Part shown: one piece after another, positions 52,198 through 61,080 of the stretch
Layout of the letters: each line of letters begins with the position of its first letter
Numbering within the stretch: the first letter of the stretch is position 1
DNA from: an uncultured Acidobacteriia bacterium
GTDB taxonomy: Bacteria > Acidobacteriota > Terriglobia > Bryobacterales > Bryobacteraceae
Reading direction: 5' to 3'
NCBI GenBank assembly: GCA_903925015.1
Contig: CAIYDY010000441.1
Location: forward strand, 62,001 to 126,000
DNA length: 64,000 bases
Made by a program: the position numbers and the translations under genes
The notes under the pieces: model-generated
Database searches by the model: none
What the model was told of the DNA's origin: nothing
What the model saw: only the letters and a program-made list of their open reading frames with translations

Positions 52198-53409
52198 ATG
52201 TCGAACAGAACCTTCTTCACTGACGCGCTTACGGCTGGCGACGGCATCGTCCGTCTAGCCCCCTGCTGGGTGCCGCGTTCGTTCCTGATGCCCGGCGGGC
52301 GCTTGAAGCTCGACCCGCGCGACCTCTATGCCCTCGGCGCACACCGCGGCGGCATCGACGAGCGCTGGTTCTCCTCCACCACCAAGGCTGCCAACGGCCC
52401 GCTCACGGCTCACGACGAAGGGCTTAGCTACATCGAGTTCGCGGGGAAGAAGCTTCTGCTCAAGGAAGCCATCGAGACCGTCGGCGACCTGTTCCTCGGC
52501 GCGGACGTGATGGCCGAGCACGGCGGTTGGAACCTGCTTTGCAAGTTTTTCGACAACCTCGGTCCGATTCCCCACCACCTGCACCAGAACGACGAGTTCG
52601 CGGCGCGCGTGGGCCAAAAGGGCAAGCCGGAAGCCTACTACTTCCCACCGCAGTACAACTTCAAGGACAACAACTTCCCCTACACCTTCATGGGGTTGAA
52701 TCCGGGTACGACGAAGGACGATCTGCGCCGCTGCTTGGAAAAGTGGAACGAGGGCGACAACGAAATCCTATACCTGTCGCGCGCTTATAAGCTGAAGCCG
52801 GGCACGGGTTGGCAGGTGGACCCGGGTATCCTGCACGCTCCGGGGTCGCTGGTGACGTACGAGCCGCAGGTGAACTCGGACGTTTTCGCGATGTACCAGT
52901 CGCTGGTGGAAGGCCGCGGGGTGCCGTGGGACCTGCTGGTGAAGGACGTACCGGTGGAGCACCACCAAGATCTGGATTACCTGATCGACATGCTGGATTG
53001 GGATGCCAACGTAGACCCGGACTACTCGGCGAACCGCTTGTTCCATCCGTACGAGGTTCCGGGAACTGGGTCTTTGGAGCTGGGTTACTCGGATAAGTGG
53101 ATTGTCTACTCGACGCCGCACTACTCGGCGAAGGAGTTGACGGTGTATCCGGGCCAGACCGTGACCATCAAGGACGCGGCGGCGTACGGCATGATTCTGA
53201 CGTCGGGCTGGGGCATGATTGGCAAGCATGTGGCGGAGACGCCGAGCTTGATCCGGTATGGCCAGATGACGCAGGATGAGTTCTTTGTCACCGCGGATGC
53301 TGCCAAATCTGGCGTCGTGATTGAGAACAAGTCGGCGACGGAGAATCTGGTGATGCTGAAGCACTTTGGACCGGGCAATCCGGAAGCTCCTACGACGAAG
53401 CTGTCGTAG
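52198..53409 (+). CDS. Type I phosphomannose-isomerase-like cupin, candidate rhamnose isomerase
   Basis: 403 residues. Two segments look like the type I PMI active site: IPHHLHQNDEFAARVGQKGK then PEAYYF (metal-ligand His/Asn-Asp-Glu pattern) and VTYEPQVNSDVFAMYQS, which follows GWQVDPGILHAPGSL as in PMI's sugar site. A second cupin barrel lies in the C-terminal third (KELTVYPGQTVTIKDAAAYG). It is 34 bases after rhaEW and thus in its operon. No RhaA or RhaI isomerase is visible here, so this enzyme could convert L-rhamnose to L-rhamnulose; that is inference from context. Confidence 0.78.
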   Translation: MSNRTFFTDALTAGDGIVRLAPCWVPRSFLMPGGRLKLDPRDLYALGAHRGGIDERWFSSTTKAANGPLTAHDEGLSYIEFAGKKLLLKEAIETVGDLFLGADVMAEHGGWNLLCKFFDNLGPIPHHLHQNDEFAARVGQKGKPEAYYFPPQYNFKDNNFPYTFMGLNPGTTKDDLRRCLEKWNEGDNEILYLSRAYKLKPGTGWQVDPGILHAPGSLVTYEPQVNSDVFAMYQSLVEGRGVPWDLLVKDVPVEHHQDLDYLIDMLDWDANVDPDYSANRLFHPYEVPGTGSLELGYSDKWIVYSTPHYSAKELTVYPGQTVTIKDAAAYGMILTSGWGMIGKHVAETPSLIRYGQMTQDEFFVTADAAKSGVVIENKSATENLVMLKHFGPGNPEAPTTKLS

Positions 53410-53564
53410 GGGGCATCCCGATGCCGACGATCAGCTCCTTCTACGGATTTTTGTGAGATCAAAGGCTAGGCACTCCTCCCGAAGAAGAGCTGCCTAGCTT
53501 GGGATTACTCTAGTGCGGAGTACGGAATGCTGCAAGGTGATAGCCCGAGAGAGGATGACGTAGT

Positions 53565-54626
53565 ATGCCCGACTTCGGCCCGAATTGGAAGTACGTTAGG
53601 GATCTTGCTGAGGGCGGACAAGCACACACATTCTTGGTCGTGTCTACCACAGATCCCACAGAGACGCAGTATGTCCTAAAGCGCCTCAAGAATCTCGAGC
53701 GCCGCGAGCGCTTTGGTCGGGAGGTCCGCGCTTGCATGGCGCTCAACCATCCAAACATCTTGCGAATCAATGCCTACGGTGAAGCCAAGGGCAAGCCGTT
53801 TTTGGTGTCTGAATACTGTTCTGGCGGCTCGCTATCGGACCAGAAGAAGCCGCTGGGTGGGCCCCTAGAAATCCTTTCCATGTTCAAGACGATCTGCGAA
53901 GGCGTCATGTTCGCGCACACAAACAACATCGTCCATCGGGACATCAAGCCTGACAACATCTTCCTCCGATCGGACGGAACACCTGTTCTGGGCGATTTCG
54001 GAATCTGCTACATAGACGAAGACGGTGCTTGTCTAACTGCCACAGAGGAGGTGGTCGGATCTCGTTGGTATTGTGCACCCGAACTCCAAAACGGTCGAGT
54101 TGACAACATGACATCGCCAACGGCCGCCGACGTCTATTCGTTGGGCAAGGTACTTTATTGGATGATGAGTAACGGCCGCATATTTTCTCGGGAGGAACAC
54201 AGGACGGACGCTTTTCTGCTCGGAAAGAACAGATTCGGAAGTCCAGAATACGAGTTGGTCCACCAACTCCTTGACAAGATGATTGTTGCTGACCCTCACA
54301 AGCGCTGGAATGTACACCGGGTGTATTACGAGGTCGAACGAATGATCAGAGTAGTCAGTATGGGCGGCCACGCAATTGCGCTCAACGCGAAACAATGGTG
54401 CAGCTTTTGCGCGAGCGGTAACTACCGTGTAGTCGTTGATGGTGTGACGTCCGGGAATCCGTTGAAAGCCCGAGAAGAGGCGCAAAACCAGTTTGGGTTG
54501 GCGGCAGCTGCAGCGGGTGCGGCTAGGAATCCGATGTGGCTGATTATGGTGTGCGAGAACTGTGGTCACGTCCAGTTGTTTCGGCCGGACTTAAGCCAAA
54601 AGGGGATAGAGAACTGGCAGCGGTAA
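53565..54626 (+). CDS. Ser/Thr protein kinase with C-terminal zinc-ribbon-like domain
   Basis: 353 residues. Kinase domain ~8-265: a degenerate glycine loop (LAEGGQAHTFLV), ATP Lys39 (QYVLKRLKN), catalytic HRDIKPDNIFL (His124, Asp126), DFGICY (Asp144) and the APE-like YCAPEL. All residues for activity are present. Residues ~275-345 contain two CxxC pairs (WCSFCASG, VCENCGHVQLF) flanking an Ala-rich helix, so a zinc ribbon is likely. No transmembrane segment. The gene is visibly more AT-rich than its neighbours and opens an island that separates rhaEW-cupin from rhaB. Target unknown. Confidence 0.85.
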   Translation: MPDFGPNWKYVRDLAEGGQAHTFLVVSTTDPTETQYVLKRLKNLERRERFGREVRACMALNHPNILRINAYGEAKGKPFLVSEYCSGGSLSDQKKPLGGPLEILSMFKTICEGVMFAHTNNIVHRDIKPDNIFLRSDGTPVLGDFGICYIDEDGACLTATEEVVGSRWYCAPELQNGRVDNMTSPTAADVYSLGKVLYWMMSNGRIFSREEHRTDAFLLGKNRFGSPEYELVHQLLDKMIVADPHKRWNVHRVYYEVERMIRVVSMGGHAIALNAKQWCSFCASGNYRVVVDGVTSGNPLKAREEAQNQFGLAAAAAGAARNPMWLIMVCENCGHVQLFRPDLSQKGIENWQR

Positions 54627-54655
54627 ACAACATATGCCATCGCACTATAAGTTGA

Positions 54656-55450
54656 TCAACACCTATTGGCAAGCGCGGCGCAGATCGTTCCATAGGACTG
54701 TGCCCAGTATATCGAGAACGCCCATAGTTTTGCCTCCGTGCATGTGTCATGGCCGATTTCCAAGAACCACTTGTCGGACCATTCAAGCCTAAAGCCCGTG
54801 CTGTCTGGCGATGAATTTAACAGCTCTAAAAGGTCCTTGACCGCCGACTTTATATTCTCAAGCTTGTCCACGGACTCTTGGCAGAGATATGGCGACACAA
54901 CCAAGCGTTGGAACTCATGCAATACGGACTCTTCACGTGGATGATCACTCACTCGTTGGCTTAATGCCAGCCACACCAATGCTTCCCGGTACAGAAGCTT
55001 TCGAGTGCCGTACGCATTGACAAGCGTTGCTGGTACGCCCCAGTATTCTGCCTTTTCCAGCACCCCAGTGTCGATTGCGAAAATCTGATGTAAGTCGGAG
55101 GCAAACTCTTTGTCCGTGGACCGACTACGTCGGTGCTCTTTATCCTTTGTCATTTCAACAATCAATGCCAGTAGTAACGCCCCGCATAGTGTCAGAAGAA
55201 TGGCAGACGCTATGCAAATGGGCACTGCCCAAGGCCACGCGACAGGGAAGTGAAGGAGTCCGCCCACGCCAACGATGGTTCCGACAAGAAGCAGCCGTTT
55301 GGCCGCCGTAGATGTAACGTGGTAGATCTTTTCGGTCGATGCACCTCGTGCCTCGCTTGCGGACTGCTGTTCCTCAATCCAATTGGTCCGCTGAAGTGCA
55401 GCGATGAACCTAGACCCGCGATTTTGACGATTGGGATTCGATGAGCTCAT
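54656..55450 (-). CDS. Membrane protein of unknown function
   Basis: 264 residues from the ATG at 55450. Two adjacent helices (LLLVGTIVGVGGLLHFPVAW, AVPICIASAILLTLCGALLL) lie near residues 50-100; the rest is a soluble, mostly helical domain (residues ~110-264), without recognised motifs. It converges on the kinase gene, with 29 bases between the stops. AT-rich like the kinase. It may be part of the same acquired unit. Confidence 0.65.
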   Translation of the reverse strand: MSSSNPNRQNRGSRFIAALQRTNWIEEQQSASEARGASTEKIYHVTSTAAKRLLLVGTIVGVGGLLHFPVAWPWAVPICIASAILLTLCGALLLALIVEMTKDKEHRRSRSTDKEFASDLHQIFAIDTGVLEKAEYWGVPATLVNAYGTRKLLYREALVWLALSQRVSDHPREESVLHEFQRLVVSPYLCQESVDKLENIKSAVKDLLELLNSSPDSTGFRLEWSDKWFLEIGHDTCTEAKLWAFSIYWAQSYGTICAALANRC

Positions 55451-55481
55451 AGGAAAAACACTGGGGATTGCCGGCCCAAGT

Positions 55482-55802
55482 CTACGCCGTCCGCCTGATC
55501 GGCACAAACCGAATCTCAACCCGCTGATTCAGCGCCCCCGCAATTCTCCGAAGCATCGCCAGCGAATGACCCTCGTAGTCGGCGTCTTCCAACCGGCAGA
55601 TCACCGATGCCGTCGTGCCGACCAACTTCCCAAGTTGCGCTTGGGTGAGACCAGCATTGGTACGCAGATCGAAAATCTTTCGTGCAATTTCGTCGTTCGC
55701 CCGAGCCTCCTCCAATCCTTTGATCCGGTCGGGCTTGCCCGCGTACAGACGCCGGTGGATGATATCGACCGCGTCGGTTGTTGTCTCCGTGCTCTTAGTC
55801 AT
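55482..55802 (-). CDS. XRE-family antitoxin, HigA-like
   Basis: 106 residues. The HTH is AGLTQAQLGKLVGTTASVIC RLED-type at about residues 50-75, typical of HigA antitoxins encoded after their toxin. Its ATG overlaps the toxin stop by four bases (ATGA). The frame is intact, unlike the toxin. It likely binds its own promoter and the toxin. Confidence 0.88.
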   Translation of the reverse strand: MTKSTETTTDAVDIIHRRLYAGKPDRIKGLEEARANDEIARKIFDLRTNAGLTQAQLGKLVGTTASVICRLEDADYEGHSLAMLRRIAGALNQRVEIRFVPIRRTA

Positions 55803-56171
55803 GCGTCGTGCTCGTCGTAGCGATGTTTCGCCGGATTGGCTCCAAACCGTTTCCTGCGTTCCAGAGCGCGGTCAATCTCCTTTGGCGGAACCGCACGCTC
55901 CTTGACGATCCCGTGCGACACAACGCCGCGACCGTACCGTGGAAGAAATATGGAATCCGGTAGTTCACACCTTGCAGACTCGCCCGAAGTTCGTGAAGCC
56001 ATCCCGCAGCAGATCCGCCTCCGGCCTTCGCAGTTCGTGGCCCATGTCCCGTAGGCGCTCCAACCGCACCTGACACTTGTCTTGCGCCTTCGCCGGGAGT
56101 TCGTCGAGCCACTCCAGGAACGGGCATGAACCGTCCTCCTCGCAGTACAGGATGACACTCGTCTTTGGCAT
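55799..56171 (-). pseudogene. HigB-like (Gp49/RelE-fold) toxin broken by two frameshifts
   Basis: Three frames join into one DUF891/Gp49-like toxin of about 125 residues. Frame one: PKTSVILYCEEDGSCPFLEW to LLRDGF, ending at a stop near 55964-55967. Frame two: HELRASLQGVNYRIPYFFHG. Frame three: VSHGIVKERAVPPKEIDRAL to KHRYDEHDA. Each shift is explained by one missing base (near 55995 and near 55930). The catalytic strand pair is split. The antitoxin partner is intact. Confidence 0.87.
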
Positions 56172-56326
56172 CCTGTCCCAGTCTATTCGCAAACTTGCGA
56201 AAGTGCAAGCGCCCCGAATAATTGCATTCATAAGCTTCGTCCCACGCCAAGTCAGCGTTCCCCGATGTCTACTCCACGGATCGCCGACCGTTTGTCCCAA
56301 GACGAAGTCGTCGTAGGCATACCCAG

Positions 56327-56782
56327 ATGGAACAGCACAACCCCCTCCAGCGGGTTCTTGCGGCAGCGTTCTTCGCCGCTACGAAACATTCGGCCCAGCG
56401 CCGCAAGGGAGTCGCTGCGGAACCGTACATCAATCACCTGCACGGACGTCACCGAAGATGAGCTCAAGGAACGATTTGGCCCCGAAGTCGCCCACTTGGT
56501 CATGGAGGTTACCGATGACAAGTCTGTGCCGAAAGCGGAACGCAAGCGGCTTCATGTCGTGAACGCGCCGAAAAAGTCCGTCGGCGGCCGATGATCAAGC
56601 TAGCCGACAAGATTTCGAATCTCCGCGCCATCAAAAATAGTCCGCCGGTGAATTGGACGGTGGCTCAAAAAGTGGAATACTTGAATTGGTCTCGCCAAGT
56701 GGTGGCTGGCTTGGCCGAGCCGAACCCGGCTCTGAAGGCGGAGTTCGACCAAGCATGCCGCAATCTTACCCAAAATGAATGA
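56327..56782 (+). pseudogene. HD-domain (p)ppGpp-hydrolase-like remnant
   Basis: N-terminal segment LQRVLAAAFFAATKHSAQRR then EPYINHL (frame from ATG 56327) matches the start of SpoT/Mesh1-like HD proteins. The following catalytic block (LLHDTVED region, ~50 residues) is missing. Another frame then continues TDVTEDELKERFGPEVAHLV and DDKSVPKAERKRL; after a further one-base shift the rest reads MIKLADKISNLRAI to the stop at 56782. Without the HD motif it cannot be active. This is likely a decayed gene; no part is likely to be functional. Confidence 0.85.
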
Positions 56783-57074
56783 TGTTGCCACGAAGGTGAA
56801 AGATGTGCCATCGCGATGGAGCGATGCCCGACCATCGAGTTGCTCGCGTGGCGGTCTCCGAACGTAACCTGTCCGCCACATATAATGGCAATGGTGATTC
56901 CGCTGCCAACACCCCGCTGAGAAGTGCCTGAAGTGCGCCCTGATCCATCTCCACCGAGAATCTCCTTTTACCGGCAATGGCACTGGTCGGCAAAATTAGG
57001 GAAGAGGGCCTCGGGCAAACGGTACCGGCAGTTGCCAACTAATAGCTGAGTCATCGACTGGATCCAATCCCCCC
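56783..57074. other. Intergenic region without a supported gene
   Basis: This 292-base gap precedes rhaB. I see no open reading frame with family support, no tRNA, and no clear hairpin terminator. It probably contains the rhaB promoter and island-end scar sequence. Confidence 0.4.
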
Positions 57075-58532
57075 ATGAAATCTGACTACTTAGCCTTTGA
57101 CCTCGGCGCGGAAAGCGGTCGCGCTATTCTTGCCCGTTATGACGGTTCCACCATCGATCTGAAGGAAGTTTCGCGCTTCCCCAACCTGCCTGTTGCTCAG
57201 GCCGGGTCGCTCCGTTGGGACGTCCTCCGACTGTGGTCGGAGATCCGCCGCGTACTGGAACACCCGCCGGTTACCAAAGTCGAAAGCATCGGCTTCGACA
57301 CCTGGGGCGTCGATTACGCCCTCATCGGCGAAGGCGGGCAGTTGCTCGAAAACCCCTACCACTACCGTGACAAGAGGACTGAGGGGATGGTCGAGAAGGT
57401 CTGCGGCATCGCGGGTCGTGCCCGCATCTACGAATTGACCGGCATACAGTTCATGCCGATCAACACTCTCTACCAGTTCTACGCGGGCGCGCAGTCGTCG
57501 CCAAGGCTGATCGCGGCGGCGGACGCGCTGGTTACCATTCCAGATCTCTTCAACTACTGGATGACCGGCAACCTGGGGGCCGAGTACACCAACGCGACCA
57601 CCACCCAGTTCATGAACGCCCGCACGCGTGGCTGGGCTACCGAGATCTTCGACGCCCTCGGACTGCCCACGCGGCTACTTCCACAGATTTTCGAGCCCGG
57701 CGAGGTCATCGGCAAACTGCGAGGCGACGTCTCGAAGGCGTTGGAAGGGACTCCGGTCGTGGTGCCCGCGTGCCACGACACCGGTTCAGCGGTGGCAGCG
57801 GTGGAGACCATGGGGCGGGCGGCGTTCCTGAGCTCCGGAACGTGGTCGCTGCTCGGCACCGAGGTTTCCTCACCGGTGATGACCCCGCGGGCCCTCGAAC
57901 TCAACTTCACCAACGAGGGCGGCGTTTGCGGGACCACCCGGCTGCTGAAGAACATCGGCGGCCTGTGGCTGCTGCAGTCGTGCCGCCGGATCTGGGCCGA
58001 GGCGGGCCGGGAATACTCGTACGACGACCTGCTTGCGGCATGCCGGGAGGAACACCGGCAATTCCGGTCGCTGGTGGATCCGGACTACCCCGCGTTCCAC
58101 AGTCCGGACAATATGGTGGAGGAGATCGAGCGCTACTGCGCGCGCACCGGACAGCCGGTGCCGGATTCCCCCGGCGCATTTACGCGTTGCATTCTCGAAA
58201 GCTTGGCATTCAAGTACCGCTACACGATGGATTCGCTGGAGGAACTGACCGGAACGCCGCTCACCGAGATCAAGATCATCGGCGGCGGATCGAAGAACCG
58301 GATGCTGAACCAGTTCACGGCCGACGCCACGGGTCGGGTCGTACTCGCCGGGCCGGTGGAGGCGACGGCGCTGGGGAACATCGCGGTGCAAATGCTGGCG
58401 ACCGGTGCCGTTTCGTCATTGGCCGAAGCGCGGGCGGCGATTGCCCGGTCGTTCCCCTCGGACCGGTACGAGCCGGTGGAAACGGAGCGTTGGGACCGGG
58501 AGTATCCCCGATTCCGGCAGTTGGTGGGCTAG
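57075..58532 (+). CDS. rhaB: L-rhamnulokinase
   Basis: 485 residues. It phosphorylates L-rhamnulose at C1. FGGY-kinase segments: YLAFDLGAESGRAILARYDG at the N-terminus, FDTWGVDYALIGEGG, YHYRDKRTEGM, and IKIIGGGSKNRMLNQFTADA in the C-terminal ATPase half; CHDTGSAVAAVETMG gives the catalytic Asp. It is on the same strand as rhaEW but 5 kb away, so now has its own transcription start. Confidence 0.94.
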   Translation: MKSDYLAFDLGAESGRAILARYDGSTIDLKEVSRFPNLPVAQAGSLRWDVLRLWSEIRRVLEHPPVTKVESIGFDTWGVDYALIGEGGQLLENPYHYRDKRTEGMVEKVCGIAGRARIYELTGIQFMPINTLYQFYAGAQSSPRLIAAADALVTIPDLFNYWMTGNLGAEYTNATTTQFMNARTRGWATEIFDALGLPTRLLPQIFEPGEVIGKLRGDVSKALEGTPVVVPACHDTGSAVAAVETMGRAAFLSSGTWSLLGTEVSSPVMTPRALELNFTNEGGVCGTTRLLKNIGGLWLLQSCRRIWAEAGREYSYDDLLAACREEHRQFRSLVDPDYPAFHSPDNMVEEIERYCARTGQPVPDSPGAFTRCILESLAFKYRYTMDSLEELTGTPLTEIKIIGGGSKNRMLNQFTADATGRVVLAGPVEATALGNIAVQMLATGAVSSLAEARAAIARSFPSDRYEPVETERWDREYPRFRQLVG

Positions 58533-58540
58533 GCGAGACT

Positions 58541-58816
58541 CTATGCGATCTTGGATTCTCGCTTCAGCGCCTCGTGAAGCAGACTCTTGATAACCGTCTG
58601 GTACCCCATCCCTCGCTTCTCGCCCAACCGTCTCGCCCGCTCGATATCCGTGACCGGCAGGCGTACCGAGATGCTCTTTGTTGGAACGGCACCACGGCGA
58701 CCGTGCTTTACGAGCAAATCAGCAATTACTTCCTGATGCTGGTCCCACCACAATGCCTCCTCGGCCTCCGAGCGGAACTCCGGCATCTCCAGCGGGACGG
58801 ATTCCACAGTCTTCAT
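58541..58816 (-). CDS. CopG/BrnA-like antitoxin
   Basis: 91 residues. Basic ribbon-helix-helix core: TKSISVRLPVTDIERARRLG then GYQTVIKSLLHEAL. The N-terminus (PEFRSEAEEALWWDQHQEVI) is the typical toxin-binding part of the BrnA/CopG type. Its ATG overlaps the toxin stop by four bases. The frame is intact. Confidence 0.85.
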   Translation of the reverse strand: MKTVESVPLEMPEFRSEAEEALWWDQHQEVIADLLVKHGRRGAVPTKSISVRLPVTDIERARRLGEKRGMGYQTVIKSLLHEALKRESKIA

Positions 58817-59084
58817 AGCTTTCCCCTCACCTTCCGTGCCGCCGAGTGTGCGGTAACGACACGAATTCTATTGCCCCGGACTGTATAGACGAACTGCAAT
58901 GCCCGACCCTCGTTCGTGGTTCCAGCGCACAGCATACGCTCTTTCACCACCTCGCAACTGGGTCGCCAGGACAAGCAATGGATTGTTGGCAAACGCTTCC
59001 TCCACTTCGGCTGGGCAGCACCTGATGTCGCGCGATGTGCGCGACATTTGCAGCATCCCAATCAAACTCGCTGGCAGAATCCAT
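58813..59084 (-). pseudogene. BrnT-like toxin broken by two frameshifts
   Basis: The joined protein is about 90 residues, as for BrnT. Frame one: DSASEFDWDAANVAHIARHQ. Frame two: PAEVEEAFANNPLLVLATQL then RGGERAYAV. Frame three: GTTNEGRALQFVYTVRGNRI then RVVTAHSAARK to the end at 58813. Both breaks fit single-base insertions (near 59017, in a C run, and near 58927). BrnA partner intact. Confidence 0.85.
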
Positions 59085-59151
59085 GCACAGCACTATTGTA
59101 CATACAGATATGCATTGCAGGTTTATCGGTGCACGACCTAAGTTGCCGCAA

Positions 59152-59973
59152 TTACGCCGGTTTGGTCGGCTTCCGGAGGCCCTTGGCGAAGTCCGAGCCT
59201 TTGGCGAATTGGCCGCTAAAATCGGCCCGGATGGCTTGGAGGCGGGCGATGTAGGCGTCCAAGGCCTCGCCGACCGCGACCGAATTCGTGTCGAGGATGT
59301 CGCCCCAGAGGTCGAAGGAGCTCATCGCCAGCCGGGTCATGTCCATCAGGCCGGGACCGGCGACTTGGGCCGAGCCGGGGGATTGGTCCCCGACGACGGC
59401 CGCAAGGGCCGTGGATGCCACCTGCGGGAGATGCGAACCCCAAGCTACTAGGCGGTCATGGGTTTCGGGGTCGAGGATGATCTCGCGGGCCCCGAAAAGG
59501 CCAATCCACTGACGAAGGACGCGGGCGACTGGGTGGTCCAGTTCCCCGGTTAGAATCCAGGGGCGTCCACGGAATAGTTCACCATCGGCTGCGGCTGCTC
59601 CGCGCAATTCCTTGCCCGCCATGGGGTGTCCGCCCAGAAACGCGCAACGGGTGAGGGAGCGCCGGGCGGCTTCGGCGATCACGGTTTTGGTGCTTCCGGC
59701 GTCGGTCACGAGGGCGTCGCGGCGCACCATTGGGTCCAGTTTTCCCAAGGTCTCGACGATCCCGTAGATTGGCTGCGAGAGGAAGATCAGGTCCGCCGTT
59801 CCCGCAGCTTCCTCCAGCGACGCGCCCCGGTCGATGGCTCCGCGTTCGAGTGCTTGATCGATGCTGCGCTGGGAGCTGACTCCCAGGATCGTTCCTTGGA
59901 AGCCAGCCTTGCGCAACGCCAAACCGAAGGACGCGCCAATGAGGCCGACGCCCGCTATTGCCACCGTCCGCAC
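59152..59973 (-). CDS. tyrA: Prephenate dehydrogenase
   Basis: 273 residues. It converts prephenate to 4-hydroxyphenylpyruvate for tyrosine synthesis. NAD site VAIAGVGLIGASFGLALRKA at the start; catalytic His region CAFLGGHPMAGKELRGA and the later VAWGSHLPQVASTALAAVVG. No ACT or chorismate mutase domain is fused; a separate chorismate mutase is encoded in the same operon. It begins one base after the DAHP synthase stop, in an aromatic amino-acid operon. Confidence 0.94.
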   Translation of the reverse strand: MRTVAIAGVGLIGASFGLALRKAGFQGTILGVSSQRSIDQALERGAIDRGASLEEAAGTADLIFLSQPIYGIVETLGKLDPMVRRDALVTDAGSTKTVIAEAARRSLTRCAFLGGHPMAGKELRGAAAADGELFRGRPWILTGELDHPVARVLRQWIGLFGAREIILDPETHDRLVAWGSHLPQVASTALAAVVGDQSPGSAQVAGPGLMDMTRLAMSSFDLWGDILDTNSVAVGEALDAYIARLQAIRADFSGQFAKGSDFAKGLRKPTKPA

Positions 59974-59974
59974 G

Positions 59975-60988
<1,014 letters not shown>

Positions 60989-61033
60989 GTTGTTTTGGAC
61001 CCTTCCTCGTCATTACCGGACATTTCGTTTGAT

Positions 61034-61069
61034 GCCGCCTGAAAGGCGGCTGCAGGCAAGATTGCCTGC
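61034..61069. repeat. REP-like pair of hairpins between tyrS and aroF
   Basis: Two adjacent perfect stems: GCCGCCT-GAA-AGGCGGC (61034-61050) and GCAGGCAA-GA-TTGCCTGC (61052-61069). It lies downstream of tyrS and may act as attenuator, terminator or RNA-stabilising element, or be a dispersed palindromic repeat. Only one copy is seen here. Confidence 0.55.
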
Positions 61070-61080
61070 CCCACACACGA

